64,000 nt of DNA from Halichoerus grypus. Taxonomy: Eukaryota > Chordata > Mammalia > Carnivora > Phocidae. Shown piece after piece: positions 45,508 through 57,129 of this stretch. The stretch is from contig NC_135717.1 in NCBI RefSeq assembly GCF_964656455.1, positions 142,490,308 through 142,554,307 on the forward strand, written 5' to 3'. The number at the start of each line of letters is the position of its first letter. The stretch's first letter is position 1. The translations under genes were made by a program, and so were the position numbers. Under the pieces are notes generated by a model, which made no database searches, was not told the DNA's origin, and saw only the letters and a program-made list of their open reading frames with translations.

Positions 45508-47658
45508 AACTGAGAGCTTTCCCCCTAAGGTCAGAAACACGGCAGGGATATCCACTATCACCACTGCTATTCAATAGAGTACCAGAAGTCCTAGCCACAG
45601 CAATAAGAAAACAAAAAGAAAGAAAAGGCATCCGAATCAGCAAAGAAGAAGTCAAACTCCCACTCTTTGCAGATGATATGATACTTTATGTGGAAAACCC
45701 AAAAGACTCCACCCCAAAACTGCTAGAACTCATACAGGAATTCAGTAAATTGGCAGGATATAAAATCAATGCACAGAAATCAGTGGCATTCCTATACACC
45801 AACAACAAGACAGAAGAAAGAGAAATTAAGGAGTCAATCCCATTTACAATTGCACCCCAAACCATAAGATACCTAGGAATAAATCTAACCAAAGAGGCAA
45901 AGAATCTGTACTCAGAAAACTATAAAATACTCATGAAAGAAATTGAGGAAGACACAAAGAAATGGAAAAACGTTCCATGCTCATGGATTGGAAGAACAAA
46001 TATTGTGAAGATGTCAATGCTACCTAGAGCAATCTACACATTTAAGGCAATCCCTATCAAAATACCATCAACTTTTTTCAGTGAAATGGAACAAATAATC
46101 CTAAAATTTGTATGGAACCAGAAAAGATCCCGAATAGCCAGAGGAATGTTGAAAAAGAAAAGCAAAGCTGGTAGCACCACAATTCTGGACTTCAGTCTCT
46201 ATTACAAAGCTGTAATCATCAGGACAGTATGGTACTGGCACAAAAACAGACACATAGATCAATGGAACAGAATAGAGAGCCCAGAAATGGACCCTCAACT
46301 CTATGGTCAACTAATCTTCGACAAAGCAGAAAAGAATGTCCAATGGAAAAAAGACAGTCTCTTCAACAAATGGTGCTGGGAAAATTGGACAGCCACATGC
46401 AGAAGAATGAAACTGGACCATTTCCTTACACCACACACAAAAATAGACTCAAAATGGTCGAAAGACCTAAATGTGAGACAGGAGTCCATCAAAATCCTAA
46501 AGGAGAACACAGGCAGCAACCTCTTCGACCTCAGCCGCAGCAACTTCTTCCTAGAAACATCGCCAAAGGCAAGGGAAGCAAGGGCAAAAATGAACTATTG
46601 GGACTTCATCAAGATAAAAAGCTTTTGCACAGCTAAGGAAACAGTCAACAAAACCAAAAGACAACCGACAGAATGGGAGAAGATATTTACAAATGACATA
46701 TCAGATAAAGGACTAGTATCCAAAACCTATAAAGAACTTATCAAACTCAACACCCAAAGAACAAATAATCCAATCAAGAAATGGGCAGAAGACATGAACA
46801 GACATTTTTCCAAAGAAGACATCCAAATGGCCAACAGACACACGAAAAAGTGCTCAATATCACTCGGCATCAGGGAAATCCAAATCAAAACCTCAGTGAG
46901 ATACAACCTCACACCAGTCAGAATGGCTAAAATTAACAAGTCAGGAAATGACAGATGTTGGCGGGGATGCGGAGAAAGGGGAACCCTCCTACACTGTTGG
47001 TGGGAATGCAAGCTGCTGCAGCCACTCTGGAAAACAGTATGGAGGTTCCTCAAAAAGTTGAAAATAGAGCTACCCTATGACCCAGCAATTGCACTACTGG
47101 GTATTTACAACAAAGATACAAATGTACTGATCTAAAGGGGTACATGCACCCTGATGTTTATAGCAGCAATGTCCACAATAGCCAAACTATGGATAGAGCC
47201 AAGATGTCCATCGACAGATGAATGGATAAAGAGGATGTGGTATATATATACAATGGAATATTATGCAGCCATCAAAAGGAATGAAATCTTGCCATTTGCA
47301 ACGACGTGGATAGAACTGCAGGGTATTATGCTGAGCGAAATGAGTCAATCAGAGAAAGACATGTATCATATGATCTCACTGATATGAGGAATTCTTAATC
47401 TCAGGAAACAAACTGAGGGTTGCTGGAGTGGTGGGGAATGGGAGGGATGGGGTGGCTGGGTGACAGACATTGGGGAGGGTATGTGCTATGGTGAGCACTG
47501 TGAATTGTGTAAGACTGTTGAATTACAGACCTGTACCTCTGAAACAAATAATACATTATATGTTAAAAAAAAAAAAGAAGAAGATAGTAGGAAGGGAAAA
47601 ATGAAGGGGGGGAAATTGGAGGGGGAGACAAAGCATGAGAGACTATGGGCTCTGAGAA
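45508..47658 (+). mobile_element. Young carnivore L1, inverted 5' arm of the same insertion
   Basis: Sense L1 from within the reverse transcriptase of ORF2 through the stop and into the 3' UTR, ending 'gactatgggctctgagaaa'. In related L1s that phrase lies a few bases before the point where the 3' segment begins, so the two arms are neighbouring parts of one element. The arms share AAC at the joint (45508-45510). The right target duplication 'atgcttctttttttt' starts at 47659. Confidence 0.9.
45510..47387 (+). pseudogene. L1 ORF2 C-terminal half, one nonsense codon
   Basis: ORF2p nicks target DNA and reverse transcribes L1 RNA. Here the endonuclease and the first part of the reverse transcriptase are absent, because the copy was truncated when it inserted. 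The frame is open from the joint at 45510 for 541 codons, with RQG, SPLLF and an intact FADDM catalytic box (45666-45680). A C-terminal CX3C-X7-H-X4-C motif lies at 46956-47009. A TAA at 47133-47135 stops it, and the same frame then stays open to the native stop at 47385-47387. No start or promoter of its own is evident. Confidence 0.93.
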
Positions 47659-47942
47659 ATGCTTCTTTTTTTTTTTTTAAATATGCTGAGATACTGATGA
47701 CATTAAAGAGAAATTTATGTCAAACTGATCCATTTGGAGGAGTTAAAGTTTTTAATTAAACATCTTTATCTTAGGTTAAGTAAAACAATATTTAAAACAG
47801 CATTTAACCATAGCTCTTAAAAGGATAAATGAATAAAAATTCAATTCTTTCCTGCAATTATATATACTTTCATATTCTGTTGGGACAAAGTCATTGCAAA
47901 ATAATGTATATGTCCTCTGACTTTTAAAATAGTGTATTTCTG

Positions 47943-48163
47943 GGGCAACTGGGTGGCTCAGTCAGTTAAGTGTCCGACTCTTAAAAAAAAAAAAAAAGTG
48001 TCTGACTCTTGATTTGGGTTCGAGTCAAGATCTCAAGGTTGGGAGATCGAGCCCCGCATCAGGCTGGTGCTGGGCTTGCAGCCTGCTTAAGATTCTTTCC
48101 TTCTCCCTCTCCCCTTCCTCCCCTGCTCTCTCTCCCTCTAAAAAAAATAAATAATAAATGAAC
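47943..48163 (+). mobile_element. Can-SINE (older subfamily) with an internal poly(A) insertion
   Basis: Head 'ggggcaactgggtggctcag', body and tail. Duplication 'agtgtatttctg' at 47931-47942 and 48169-48180, extending leftwards with one mismatch. The body is split by A15 (47983-47997). Confidence 0.93.
47968..48010 (+). mobile_element. Poly(A)-only insertion with target duplication, inside the SINE
   Basis: 'gtgtccgactctt' (47970-47982) and 'gtgtctgactctt' (47998-48010) flank a run of 15 A. Other Can-SINEs have this phrase once. With the two preceding A included, the duplication begins after TT, like the one at 22563. Confidence 0.7.
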
Positions 48164-48180
48164 AAAACAGTGTATTTCTG

Positions 48181-50512
48181 ATGCATAACACTTAGCTTAA
48201 TTTATTTAAATATTTTTGCTTTAAATATATAGAATATTGGGGTGTGAAAGAGCATTTATTTCCTTTGCTTACACTTTAAGAGTGATGTCTGTTTTACTAA
48301 CAAATTTATCCCTTCTAATATATTTAGAATTGGTAAACCTCAAGAATACTTAATGCAATGTAAACATAGTCAGACATTCTCCACTTTAAGAGGTCAAATA
48401 CAAGTCCTGTGAAGTAACCTGTGATATAATTGGAGAGGAAGCATGGCCTACATATGCCCAAGTCTTAAATTTCAAATAGAATTAAACCCCTAATTGTTTC
48501 TTACTTCTGTGCAGACAGTTGCTCTCAACAGGATTCTTTAATTAGGAAGATAAATAGTTCTAGAAAAAGCTCTAACTGATTATAAAATATGTTTTTTGGA
48601 GGAAAAATTGGTTGAAATTACTGGCACTAAATACATTTGTGTCTGCATGTCAAATGCATATACTAACTTAATTCTTGGGTAGCCAAGAGCTACACACGTG
48701 TAAGTGGAACTAAAATGGGTGGAATTTAAGACTCCAGCAGGAATGTCATCTATCAGTTTCCCTGCACAGCATTTATCCTGGCTTTCTCTTAATGAGACTT
48801 CAGCTTCTTTGGAACACTACCCCTTCTCCATCACACACACTAGGACCACTGATGAAAGTATTGCCCCCTTGTAGCCAAGGTGTAAGCTTATCACTCAACT
48901 TGGGCTGCTTCAATTCTTTTACCTGAGAATGTGAATTTTGAACAGAGTCAGAAAAGCTGAAAAGAACTGGAGGGGATTCAACTCAAATGCAAACACCTTG
49001 TTGGTTGTCCCTTCCTTCTTGCTCATCTCCCTGTATTTTCTTTGGTCCCTAGTATTTCTGAGACCTAACTATTGGGTTTCCTTTCTGAGACTGCACTGCT
49101 TTGTATACAACTTATAAATTCTTTTTTTCACTTTAGTTAGTTAGAATCAACTTCCATTACTTAAAAGATCTCTGACCAATCAAAGCTCCTAGAAGTGATA
49201 AAATGTTACATACACAGAAGAATAATGAAATGTTTCTGTGTGGTAGTAATAACAAATAAATTAGAATTGGCACATAAAATGTCCCATAAATCTCAAATTG
49301 GAAAGTACAACAAGCAGGTGATTATAAAATAGATAAATGGTCATACCTTAGCAAGACAAAAATATTGACAGTTCATATTGCTTAGCTGCAGCTATTACAA
49401 ATGACAGTACTACAATAAAGGGGGAAAGTGTAAGAGCACTAGTAAAATGGGGAAACAGGTGTAGATAAGGCCAAGTCTGGAGGTTCTTTCATGTTGACCC
49501 CAGAGATTTTCCTAGAAAACTTCCCCTGATTAATTTGGTTTAACCATGGTCTGCTCTCCAGGGCTATACATTTTGCTTTGTAAATATTCTAAACTCTTTC
49601 GTATTCCTCAGTGCATTTTTAAGCTCCAGCTGGGCAGGGCTTATGATTACTATGCTTTCTATATCTGGTAGAGTGAATTGTGCAGAATATTTATTCCATT
49701 AACACATGTTGACTTCATTCCACTTAATAAGCACGTGCACACACACACACACACACACACACACTTAAAGCAATCTGAGCTTTAAGACTGTCCCCAGTGA
49801 TTAGGTAGCTGTAATTAGGAGTCTCACAAAGCATATCCCCCCAGTTTTGCCATTAGAAAAATATTTTACTACAACTATTGTCTAAAAGCAACTCTACCCT
49901 TTTCTTCATAATCTCATGATATAGCACCCATACTATATCATCCACATTTTTACATAAATTTCATATACTTAAGGATAACACAGCTTAACTATAGAAGCTC
50001 TAATACTCTTCCATGGCAATCTCTTTAAATTCTTTATCACAAAATTTATGTCTATTTAAAACCCAAGTTCTTTATACAATTACAGAAGAGATTTTAGCAC
50101 AATAGTCGAATAAAGCATCCTACAAAGAATTTGTCATGCCTAAAAAGAAATGCACACAACAAATTATGTTCATTAGAGAGCTATGAACATTACAATTCAA
50201 TACCAGAAGGAAGAAAAAAACTACTACTCAGTCACAAATGTTCTGAATATCCTAATAATCAAAATGAAGAGAACACAATCACTTTCATCATTCACGTTCT
50301 CAGCTCCCATGAGTACAATTGTGATAGCCCTACTGAAATGTGTCTAAAGGTCCAGTTGCTCCTCAGTTTAAAATCATTGTTTCCATGAATAAATACAGAT
50401 CTAGTCACAAGATTATCCAAGTTTTAAGAGAAACTAGAATTGCAGATATAAAAATTTCCCAAATTTAAAACTTGGAAATTAATTCATAGTTGGTAGGTTA
50501 AAAAAAATGTTA
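48181..50512. other. Long stretch without recognised gene
   Basis: About 2.3 kb of AT-rich DNA with a (CA)n tract at 49737-49764. Parts near 49590-49700 may be a worn L2 or MIR, which I cannot confirm. The 85-codon frame at 50131-50388 shows no recognisable domain. Confidence 0.4.
49737..49764. repeat. (CA)n microsatellite
   Basis: About 14 uninterrupted CA units. Confidence 0.95.
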
Positions 50513-51045
50513 ACTCTGAGATCAGACTGCCTGAGCTTATGCCTTGGCTTTATCATTTACTGGTGTTTTACCTTGAACATGACAGTAAGTCTCCCTACAC
50601 CTCATCTGGAAACCAAAACATACAGTTGACACTTGAACAACCATGTGGTTTACTTAAATGCAGATTTTTTTTCAATAAATATGCACACAGCACTGTAAAT
50701 GTATTTCCTCTTTCTTATGGGTTTACTAATAACATTTTTTCTCTAGCTTACTTTATTATAAGATTACAGTGTATAATACATGTAACATACAAAATACATG
50801 TTAGTTGATTGTTTATATTATCAGTAGGGCTTCTCGTCAACAGTAGGCTATTACTAAAGTTTTTGGGGAGTCAAAAGTTATACACAGATTTTTGACTGCA
50901 TGGGGATTGGTGCCCCAACCCCTATGTTGTTTGAGTCACCTGTAATTATCAACTTCAAAGGGGTTTTGTAAGGATTTAAATGGGATAACTGAGTGTTTGA
51001 TGTATTATAAGGGCTTAATAAATATTAGCTATTTTTACTTTTTAA
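50513..51045 (+). mobile_element. MIR SINE split by a DNA transposon
   Basis: Left part (50513-50620): 'actctgagatcagactgcct' and 'ctcatctggaaaccaaaaca'. Right part (50945-51045): 'aaaggggttttgtaaggatt' and 'aagggcttaataaatattag'. Joined, they give the usual MIR order. Confidence 0.75.
50623..50942. mobile_element. mariner/Tigger-type non-autonomous transposon, 320 bp
   Basis: The ends are imperfect inverted repeats: 'cagttgacacttgaacaac' at the left, and GTTGTTTGAGTCACCTG at the right, whose complement is CAGGTGACTCAAACAAC. TA dinucleotides at 50621-50622 and 50943-50944 are the target duplication expected of this superfamily. The interior has no transposase frame. Confidence 0.85.
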
Positions 51046-53449
51046 AACAATGTGTTGCAAAACCAGAAAGTATCTGTAGTGATAGGTGTAGGTCACTAGC
51101 TTAGATCTGTGATTCATAATTGTTCCTACTGTCCAGAAGGGAAAATGCAGCAGGTTTTCAGAGAAAAGGTCTTCTATAGCATTTATCTCTACAATAATAT
51201 TGTTTTAATGCAAAACTTCACATAGATGATGCAATATAGAGAGAGTAGGTATAACCCAGATGAGTTTTGCGATGTGACACACTCCTCACACTCTTCCTCA
51301 ACTCCCATCTTCCAGGCAAATTTAATCTTAACCAAAAGTGGTTGAAACCTTGCAATAATCTTAGAATACACTATACAATAATAAGAACTTGATGTCATGG
51401 ATATCAACCTGCCTTTGAGATAGATTTTTCTCTAAACCATGTTTACTGTCCATCAAGTCATTATTAATGAGGATTCTCTTAATATTCCAAATCTAAATTG
51501 GCTAAAGCTGTATTAACCTTTTTAATGTATTTATGTGATAAAAGGTAACAAAGCTTCTGTGATTTCCTTCAAAAATTTATAAAAAATAATTCCTCATTTA
51601 TCAACAAAGTATTATCTAACATCACAGAACCCCATGAGAGAAAGAGCAACTGTCTCACTTCCTATATTAAACTTCAGCTTCCCATTGCAAAATCCCTTGA
51701 GAAACAGTGGTTATTTTCTTCTGTTTGCCTTCCCAAATGCAAATCAGGAAACCAATTCAGACAAATTCCAGTTTCTACACAGGAAGGTTTTTATTATCCC
51801 AAATTCAGGTCTTAATATTGACTTTCCAGATTGCCTCATTCCAACCCTCCTAAGGAAGATTCCTGTTCTGAGAAACCTGCCCACTTGATGCTTATCTAAG
51901 CTGGTCTTGCTGCTTTGCCAAGATGTGATTTATTTTCAAATTTCTCTTCTGAGAGTTTACAGGTGCAGTGCAATAAGCATAAGGGAAACTAATTACCTCT
52001 TCAATTTGTCAGGTTTCTGATATACATGAATTACACATCAGTTGGCAATATATAACAGCAAACAACAGAACCCGGCCTGAGGATATAACCTTCTATCATC
52101 TGTGGCTAGCTTCAATTAAAAGTTTAGTTGCACATATGTACAGGTTAAAGCATGTAGGCAAACATGTTCAGGAAAACAAAGGTTACGAATACCTTGTGCC
52201 TTTTCTTCGCTGCCTCATATTTCACTGCTCCACTAACTCCATGCATCCCCTTTGAAACCTATAATTAACATCTCAAAATACCAACTAGTTCATAGCACCC
52301 TTTCTGCTTGCAGTTGAATATAAAACATAAAGAGGAAATGTTGGTTGGTCTACAGAAAATGCAACTGCAAGACTGCACAAGCTGCCTCATAGGTTTTAGT
52401 GATAATTAAATGAGATGATTTGTGACACACCTACATTTAGTTTTAAATATGTAAAACTAAAAAAAGTACTAAGTAGAAAGCTAATATATTTTTAAGTGTC
52501 ACAAAAATAATGACTAACAGGAATCACTCTGTAGAAAACTGTCCATATTGATGTACCTGGGGGATCAATGAAATATAATCTTAACTATCATTATCGTCAC
52601 CTATTCTGTCGTTGGTATTCCAATTCTAGTACATTCCCCAGGTATCCAAGAAAATAATTACTTTTCTTTATAAAAAAAAAAATCATGTCATCGCTCAGTA
52701 GAATACAATTCCCTGTACACACTGAAAAGCTTCCAGTTGAGTGCATTAAGTTCTTGCAAAAACATCTATTATAATGCAAATTTTGAAATATAAAGACACT
52801 CTAGAATTTCTGTCTATAAAGCAAGCTCATTGAGAAAATTCTGCATACTACAATGGGATAATTTTCCCCCACTTAAGGTGCTTTATATCTGAAAGCACAA
52901 ATTAGAGGGTAAAATTAAGAGACATTTCTCCTTCAAGACTGAAAATGAGATAAATTATAAATGATATTTGCTGTTAATTTTAACTAAATTGTCAACTAAA
53001 ATGTCTGAGATTGAAGCACATTTTAGGCAATTTCAAACTATTATTCCTTTGCTTATTTTAAATAATGGAGCTATCTGCAAATAAAAGAAAAATGCAATGG
53101 AAAATATCACTGTTTCATATGAGAGTATTTCCAGTCATCTTTTGCCTTGGTTTCAACTGTTTATCTTAAGTTTGAATAATCTTAAAAATAATATTAAAAG
53201 ATTTATAGAATGTCCTCTTTTAAAAGGTTGTTGTTAATAGTGATCGTTAATTATTCTACTTATTATAAGTTTCAGAATGACATTAGTTATGTTATGCCTG
53301 GCTGATAACCTGAAAGCTCTATAATTATAAGGAAAGACAAAATGTTATTAAATTGCCTATATAATTAATTCAGGTTTTTCTCAGTTCATGTGAGAGCAAG
53401 TGAACAAAAATTAAATAACAATTTAGAAGAACTTAATAACAAATAAGAT
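51046..53449. other. Long stretch without recognised gene or repeat
   Basis: About 2.4 kb. The frames at 51189-51407 (minus) and 51634-51888 (plus) show no domain or splice context. The part near 52900-53160 is AT-rich with ATTTGC-like and TAAT motifs. Confidence 0.35.
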
Positions 53450-54240
53450 AGGTCTACACGATATATACATTGAATTCTACACCTTAAAAAACAATGGAGT
53501 TTTATTCCCAAATTCCCTTAGTTCATAAATTTTCCCATATTAGAACACAAAAAAATCAGTAATTTGAAAGATGGCAGTAGTAGAGACCACATTTTCTGAT
53601 CACAATGCACTATAGATAGAAATACTAATTAGAAAATAATCTAAAAATATCATCTGAAAATCAAAATTATGTAATCAATCATTTAATTTTGTAAAGTTAC
53701 AGAATATTTTAGGGGCACCTGGGTGGCTCAGTCAGTTAAGCAACTAACTTCGGCTCAGGTAATGATCTCAGGGTCCTGGGATAGAGCCCCCTGTTGGGCT
53801 CCCTGCTCAGCGGGGAGTCTGCTTCTCCCTCTCCTTCTGCCCCTCCCCCCCACTCATGTGTGCTCTCCTCTCTCAAATATATAATATTAAGACCTGAATT
53901 TGGGATAATATCAAATACCCTACAGAATATTTTAAATACTATATATCTGAATCTAATGGAGAGAAACCAAACAGTTCTTAGGAGGGGGGAAAGACTTAAT
54001 ACTCATATTAATGAAGAAGAAACACAGAAAATATGTGAATTAAACACCCAATTCATACTTAGAAAAAGAATAACAAAAACCTACAAAAATAAAACATTTT
54101 AAAATGATAAATGAATACGAAAAAATCATACAGCTGATAAGCCAAATAACAGTTCATTGAAAAGAAACAAAGAGATAACCTTTTGAATATTCTAGTCAAG
54201 TAAAAACAAAGAGAAGAAAGCATACACACAAAGCAAAAAA
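53450..54240 (+). mobile_element. Old L1M fragment (ORF2, endonuclease to reverse transcriptase)
   Basis: 'tttctgatcacaatgcacta' and 'gaaatactaattagaaaata', then after the SINE 'tattaatgaagaagaaacac' and 'aaccttttgaatattctagt', follow the sense order of an old L1. The frame is destroyed. Confidence 0.55.
53712..53877 (+). mobile_element. Can-SINE with unusual 3' junction
   Basis: Head 'ggggcacctgggtggctcag', body and a short tail ending near 'tctctcaaatatat'. The best left-flank repeat, 'tacagaatatttta' (53698-53711), recurs only at 53921-53934, leaving about 43 non-SINE bases between tail and duplication. Confidence 0.9.
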
Positions 54241-54309
54241 AGAAAATATAATAATAGGTAAATAATAGATGCTATAATAAACCTTAAGGGGTTGTTAATA
54301 GTTTCCAGC

Positions 54310-55240
54310 AATCATACTCTATATTGTATTTCATTTTTTCTTTCACACTCTTAGAAAACTATCTCATATCTTTTATCCTCAAACGTCTAACTTCCTTCCT
54401 GTATTCACTCTCAACTGATGCCCTGCTCCCTACTGCACTGAGAAAATTGAAGCAACCGGCAGAAAACTTCCACAGACTTCCTAATCCTGTCTGCCCACTT
54501 ACAAGCACCTCTACTGACATATATCTCATTTACTATCATAGAAAAAAATAGGTAGGGGCACCTAGGTGGCTCAGTCGTTAAGCATCTGCCTTAGGCTCAG
54601 GTCATGATCCCAGGGTCCTGGGATTGAGCCCCGCGTCAGGCTCCCTGCTCAGCGGGGAACCTGCTTCTCCCTCTGCCTCTCCCCCTGTTCCTGCTCTCTC
54701 TCTGTCAAATAAATAAATAACATCTTAAAAAAAAAAAAAGAAAAAATATGTAAATGGCACCTACTAAAGCCATTCCCACTATCTTCCCTTTCCACCTCCT
54801 TAAAGACTTAACTCCAGGAAGTCCCCCCACCTTTATACATCATAAATTTATGCAGATTATTCTCATCAGCATCCATCAGTGTAAAAACATCCTGTTACTC
54901 TATCTTGAAAGAAAAGAAAAAACATGTATTTCTTTTGATTCCATTTTCCCCAACATCTGTTTATATCTTCCTATTTATAGCAAAATCCTTGAAATATCTC
55001 CTTATACTTGAAATCTCTATTTCTACTCAATTCATTTTCTCTTAAACTCATTGAAACTGACTTTTGCCCATCCCACTTTACCAAAAATTTGCAGGAAAGT
55101 TACAATATGTTACATAATGTACAGTGTTAGACATAGCAAAGTTGAATTAAATATAGGCTTTGCTTCTGAAAAGCTTCTAACAATCAAGAGAATAAATAGA
55201 TGCCATTTTTTTTTAAAGCACAGTGAAATTGTTCAGTGCT
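54310..55240 (+). mobile_element. L2 fragment, reverse transcriptase region
   Basis: 'ctactgcactgagaaaattg' and 'catctgtttatatcttccta', then 'atagcaaaatccttgaaata' and 'acttttgcccatcccacttt', correspond to the L2 reverse transcriptase segment. No open frame remains. A Can-SINE at 54555-54739 splits it. Confidence 0.6.
54555..54739 (+). mobile_element. Can-SINE
   Basis: Head 'ggggcacctaggtggctcag', linker, tail. The duplication is 'gaaaaaaataggta' (54541-54554) versus GAAAAAATATGTA (from 54740), one gap and one mismatch. Confidence 0.95.
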
Positions 55241-55255
55241 CAAAGGGTACTCTTT

Positions 55256-55440
55256 TTATTTATTTATTTGAGAGAGAGTGTGTGCATGCAATTGGGGGGG
55301 GCAAGAGAGAGAGAGAATCTAAAGCAGACTCCCCACTGAGTACAGAGCCCCACATGGGGCTTGATCTCACAACCCCGAGATCATGACCTGAGCCAAAAAC
55401 GAGAGTCAGACCCTTAACAGACTGAGTCACCCAAGCGCCC
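55256..55440 (-). mobile_element. Can-SINE (older), antisense
   Basis: Tail 'tttatttatttatttgagag' at the left and head 'gagtcacccaagcgcccc' at the right. The flanks (about 55234-55255 and 55441-55463) are alike but diverged, as expected for an old target duplication of about 22 bp. Confidence 0.88.
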
Positions 55441-55463
55441 CAGCACTTAACAGGCTACTCTTT

Positions 55464-56189
55464 AATGATAACAAAAAAGAGCCAACAATCTTTGCTGAAG
55501 CCATCACATCTCTGGGGCTCCTGCCATCCTGGTATTGCTACTCTGATTACAACTACCGCCACTTCATACACCAACGTCACTGGCATCAACAAAGTTCAGT
55601 TGAAGCTCGGTCTTTGCCTTCAGAAGTCTGTCTTTGGAGGCTGCTCTGGTGGCCTGGTGCTGGCTGCTCAAGAAATGCTTTCTTCTCTTTCATCTCCCTT
55701 TCTTCTTTTCTGATCCTAGCAGTTAAAAGAAGGCTATCTTTGGCCCGTCTGGAAGGACTAAGACTGGAACTGTAACTTTCCAGAGTCCCTTTCCATTTTT
55801 CCACATGACAATGTGAAATACTTAAATCTGAAGGTTCAGTCGTTTTTTGCTGATTTTTCTTGGCTATGGATATGAACCTCACTAACTCTTCGAAAACAAA
55901 GACTGCAAGGCACAGAGAGGTTCAAGACACTGACGTAACTTGAAATCAAAACTTCAAATTTCACAGGCAATGCTTTTCTTTGTACATCAAGGCCTACACT
56001 CTTCTAGAGTTCGGTGTCTCAAGTTTGACAAAAGGGCTTTGTTTTGCCAGTATCGTATCTGAAAAACACCTTAGCCTTTCCTTTTAGGACGTATCAGTTA
56101 GTTTAAAAATAAGTAAGTTTGAAATGGTATTAAAAGTTGTCTATCAGTATAGGAGTATATCCACGTAGAGTGGTGCTCACCGCGAGAGC
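55464..56189. other. Non-repeat DNA of higher GC; see candidate exon
   Basis: I recognise no repeat here, and the GC content is higher than in neighbouring DNA. It holds the minus-strand open segment described separately. On the plus strand a strong pyrimidine tract followed by AG lies at about 55685-55720, so splice-like signals occur on both strands. Confidence 0.4.
55586..55902 (-). CDS. Candidate terminal coding exon, unidentified and weak
   Basis: On the minus strand a good acceptor (CCTCTCTGTGCCTTGCAG, ending at 55903) opens onto 105 codons that run to a TGA at 55586-55588. The peptide is hydrophilic: a Ser-rich middle (SYSSSLSPSRR), then a Lys/Glu-rich stretch (KEEREMKEKKAF), and the ending STELC. 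There is no ATG at the start, so it would have to be a 3' exon, entered in phase 1. I know no family like it. An ATTAAA lies on the minus strand near 55466. Chance alone could give an open stretch of this length. Confidence 0.2.
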
Positions 56190-56440
56190 TCAGAAATTAG
56201 ACTATCGTGCTTACAGCTGGAACTCTAGCACACACTACCTTTGCAGCCTGGGAAGGTGACTTAACCCTGTTCTATGTTAATTTCCTTAGCTGTAAAAGGG
56301 ATAAAATTACAGTACCTGTAGTCCATATTGTGGTGGTTCAAAGAAAGTTAGTTATATAATATATATGACACATTTACATAGATACACCTTGGAACTGTAT
56401 CTGGAACATAAACTCTCAGAGGCTATCATTTCTGTTTCTG
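56190..56440 (+). mobile_element. MIR SINE
   Basis: 'gcctgggaaggtgacttaac', 'tccttagctgtaaaagggat' and 'ttacagtacctgtagtccat' are in MIR order. Confidence 0.65.
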
Positions 56441-57129
56441 ATTCTAGTCACTACTCTGAAGAGTTAGTGGTACAGGGGGGCATGAAGAGCAGTTCCAAAA
56501 ACTTTTAGAAAAGAAATTACAGTGAGAAGATGAAAGCCCATTATTTTACCTATTTTATCACAGTATGATATATAGTATGAAATAGGTGGATATCACATGA
56601 AATTTGACCTTATATAAAGTCAATAGACACTGTAATACATGTTAAGTGTTCAGAAAATATAGCACTACTCAAATACCTTTCTTAGAAAGTTTACTTAAGG
56701 TTACATTCCATCAGGCCAATGGATGAAAGCAAAATGAAAAATATAAAAATGGATAAATGAATACGGGAATAATACAAACATTCAAATACATTAAACAAAA
56801 GTGGCATTTAAATAGTTGCTGAACACTTAACTGCAACCCTGAATGCAATTATAGACAACATCTTGAGTAAAAATAATGCATACAGGTTTCTAACAATAAA
56901 TATTTACTTATGTTAACACAGATGGGCAAGTTCAGTATAGGAAAAGAGCAAGAATAGAGTACAATAAATGTAATTAATCAAAAGACAGCTTAAAGCAATT
57001 TTATAGTTTGGGCAAAAATAAAATTATTTTCCTAAATAAAGAAATACAATGATTTTTTTTTCCCAAAAAACTATCTTTGACTCTAAAATCTTATGTGCTG
57101 TAAGGGAAGTTGCATTTTAAAGGTATAAT
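56441..57129. other. No gene or named repeat recognised
   Basis: AT-rich DNA with many small stops in all frames. Confidence 0.4.

Noticed and set aside
55465..55713. 82-codon plus-strand frame at 55.5 kb
   Set aside because: No family resemblance, and it overlaps the minus-strand segment with the better composition; its start lies at an old SINE edge.
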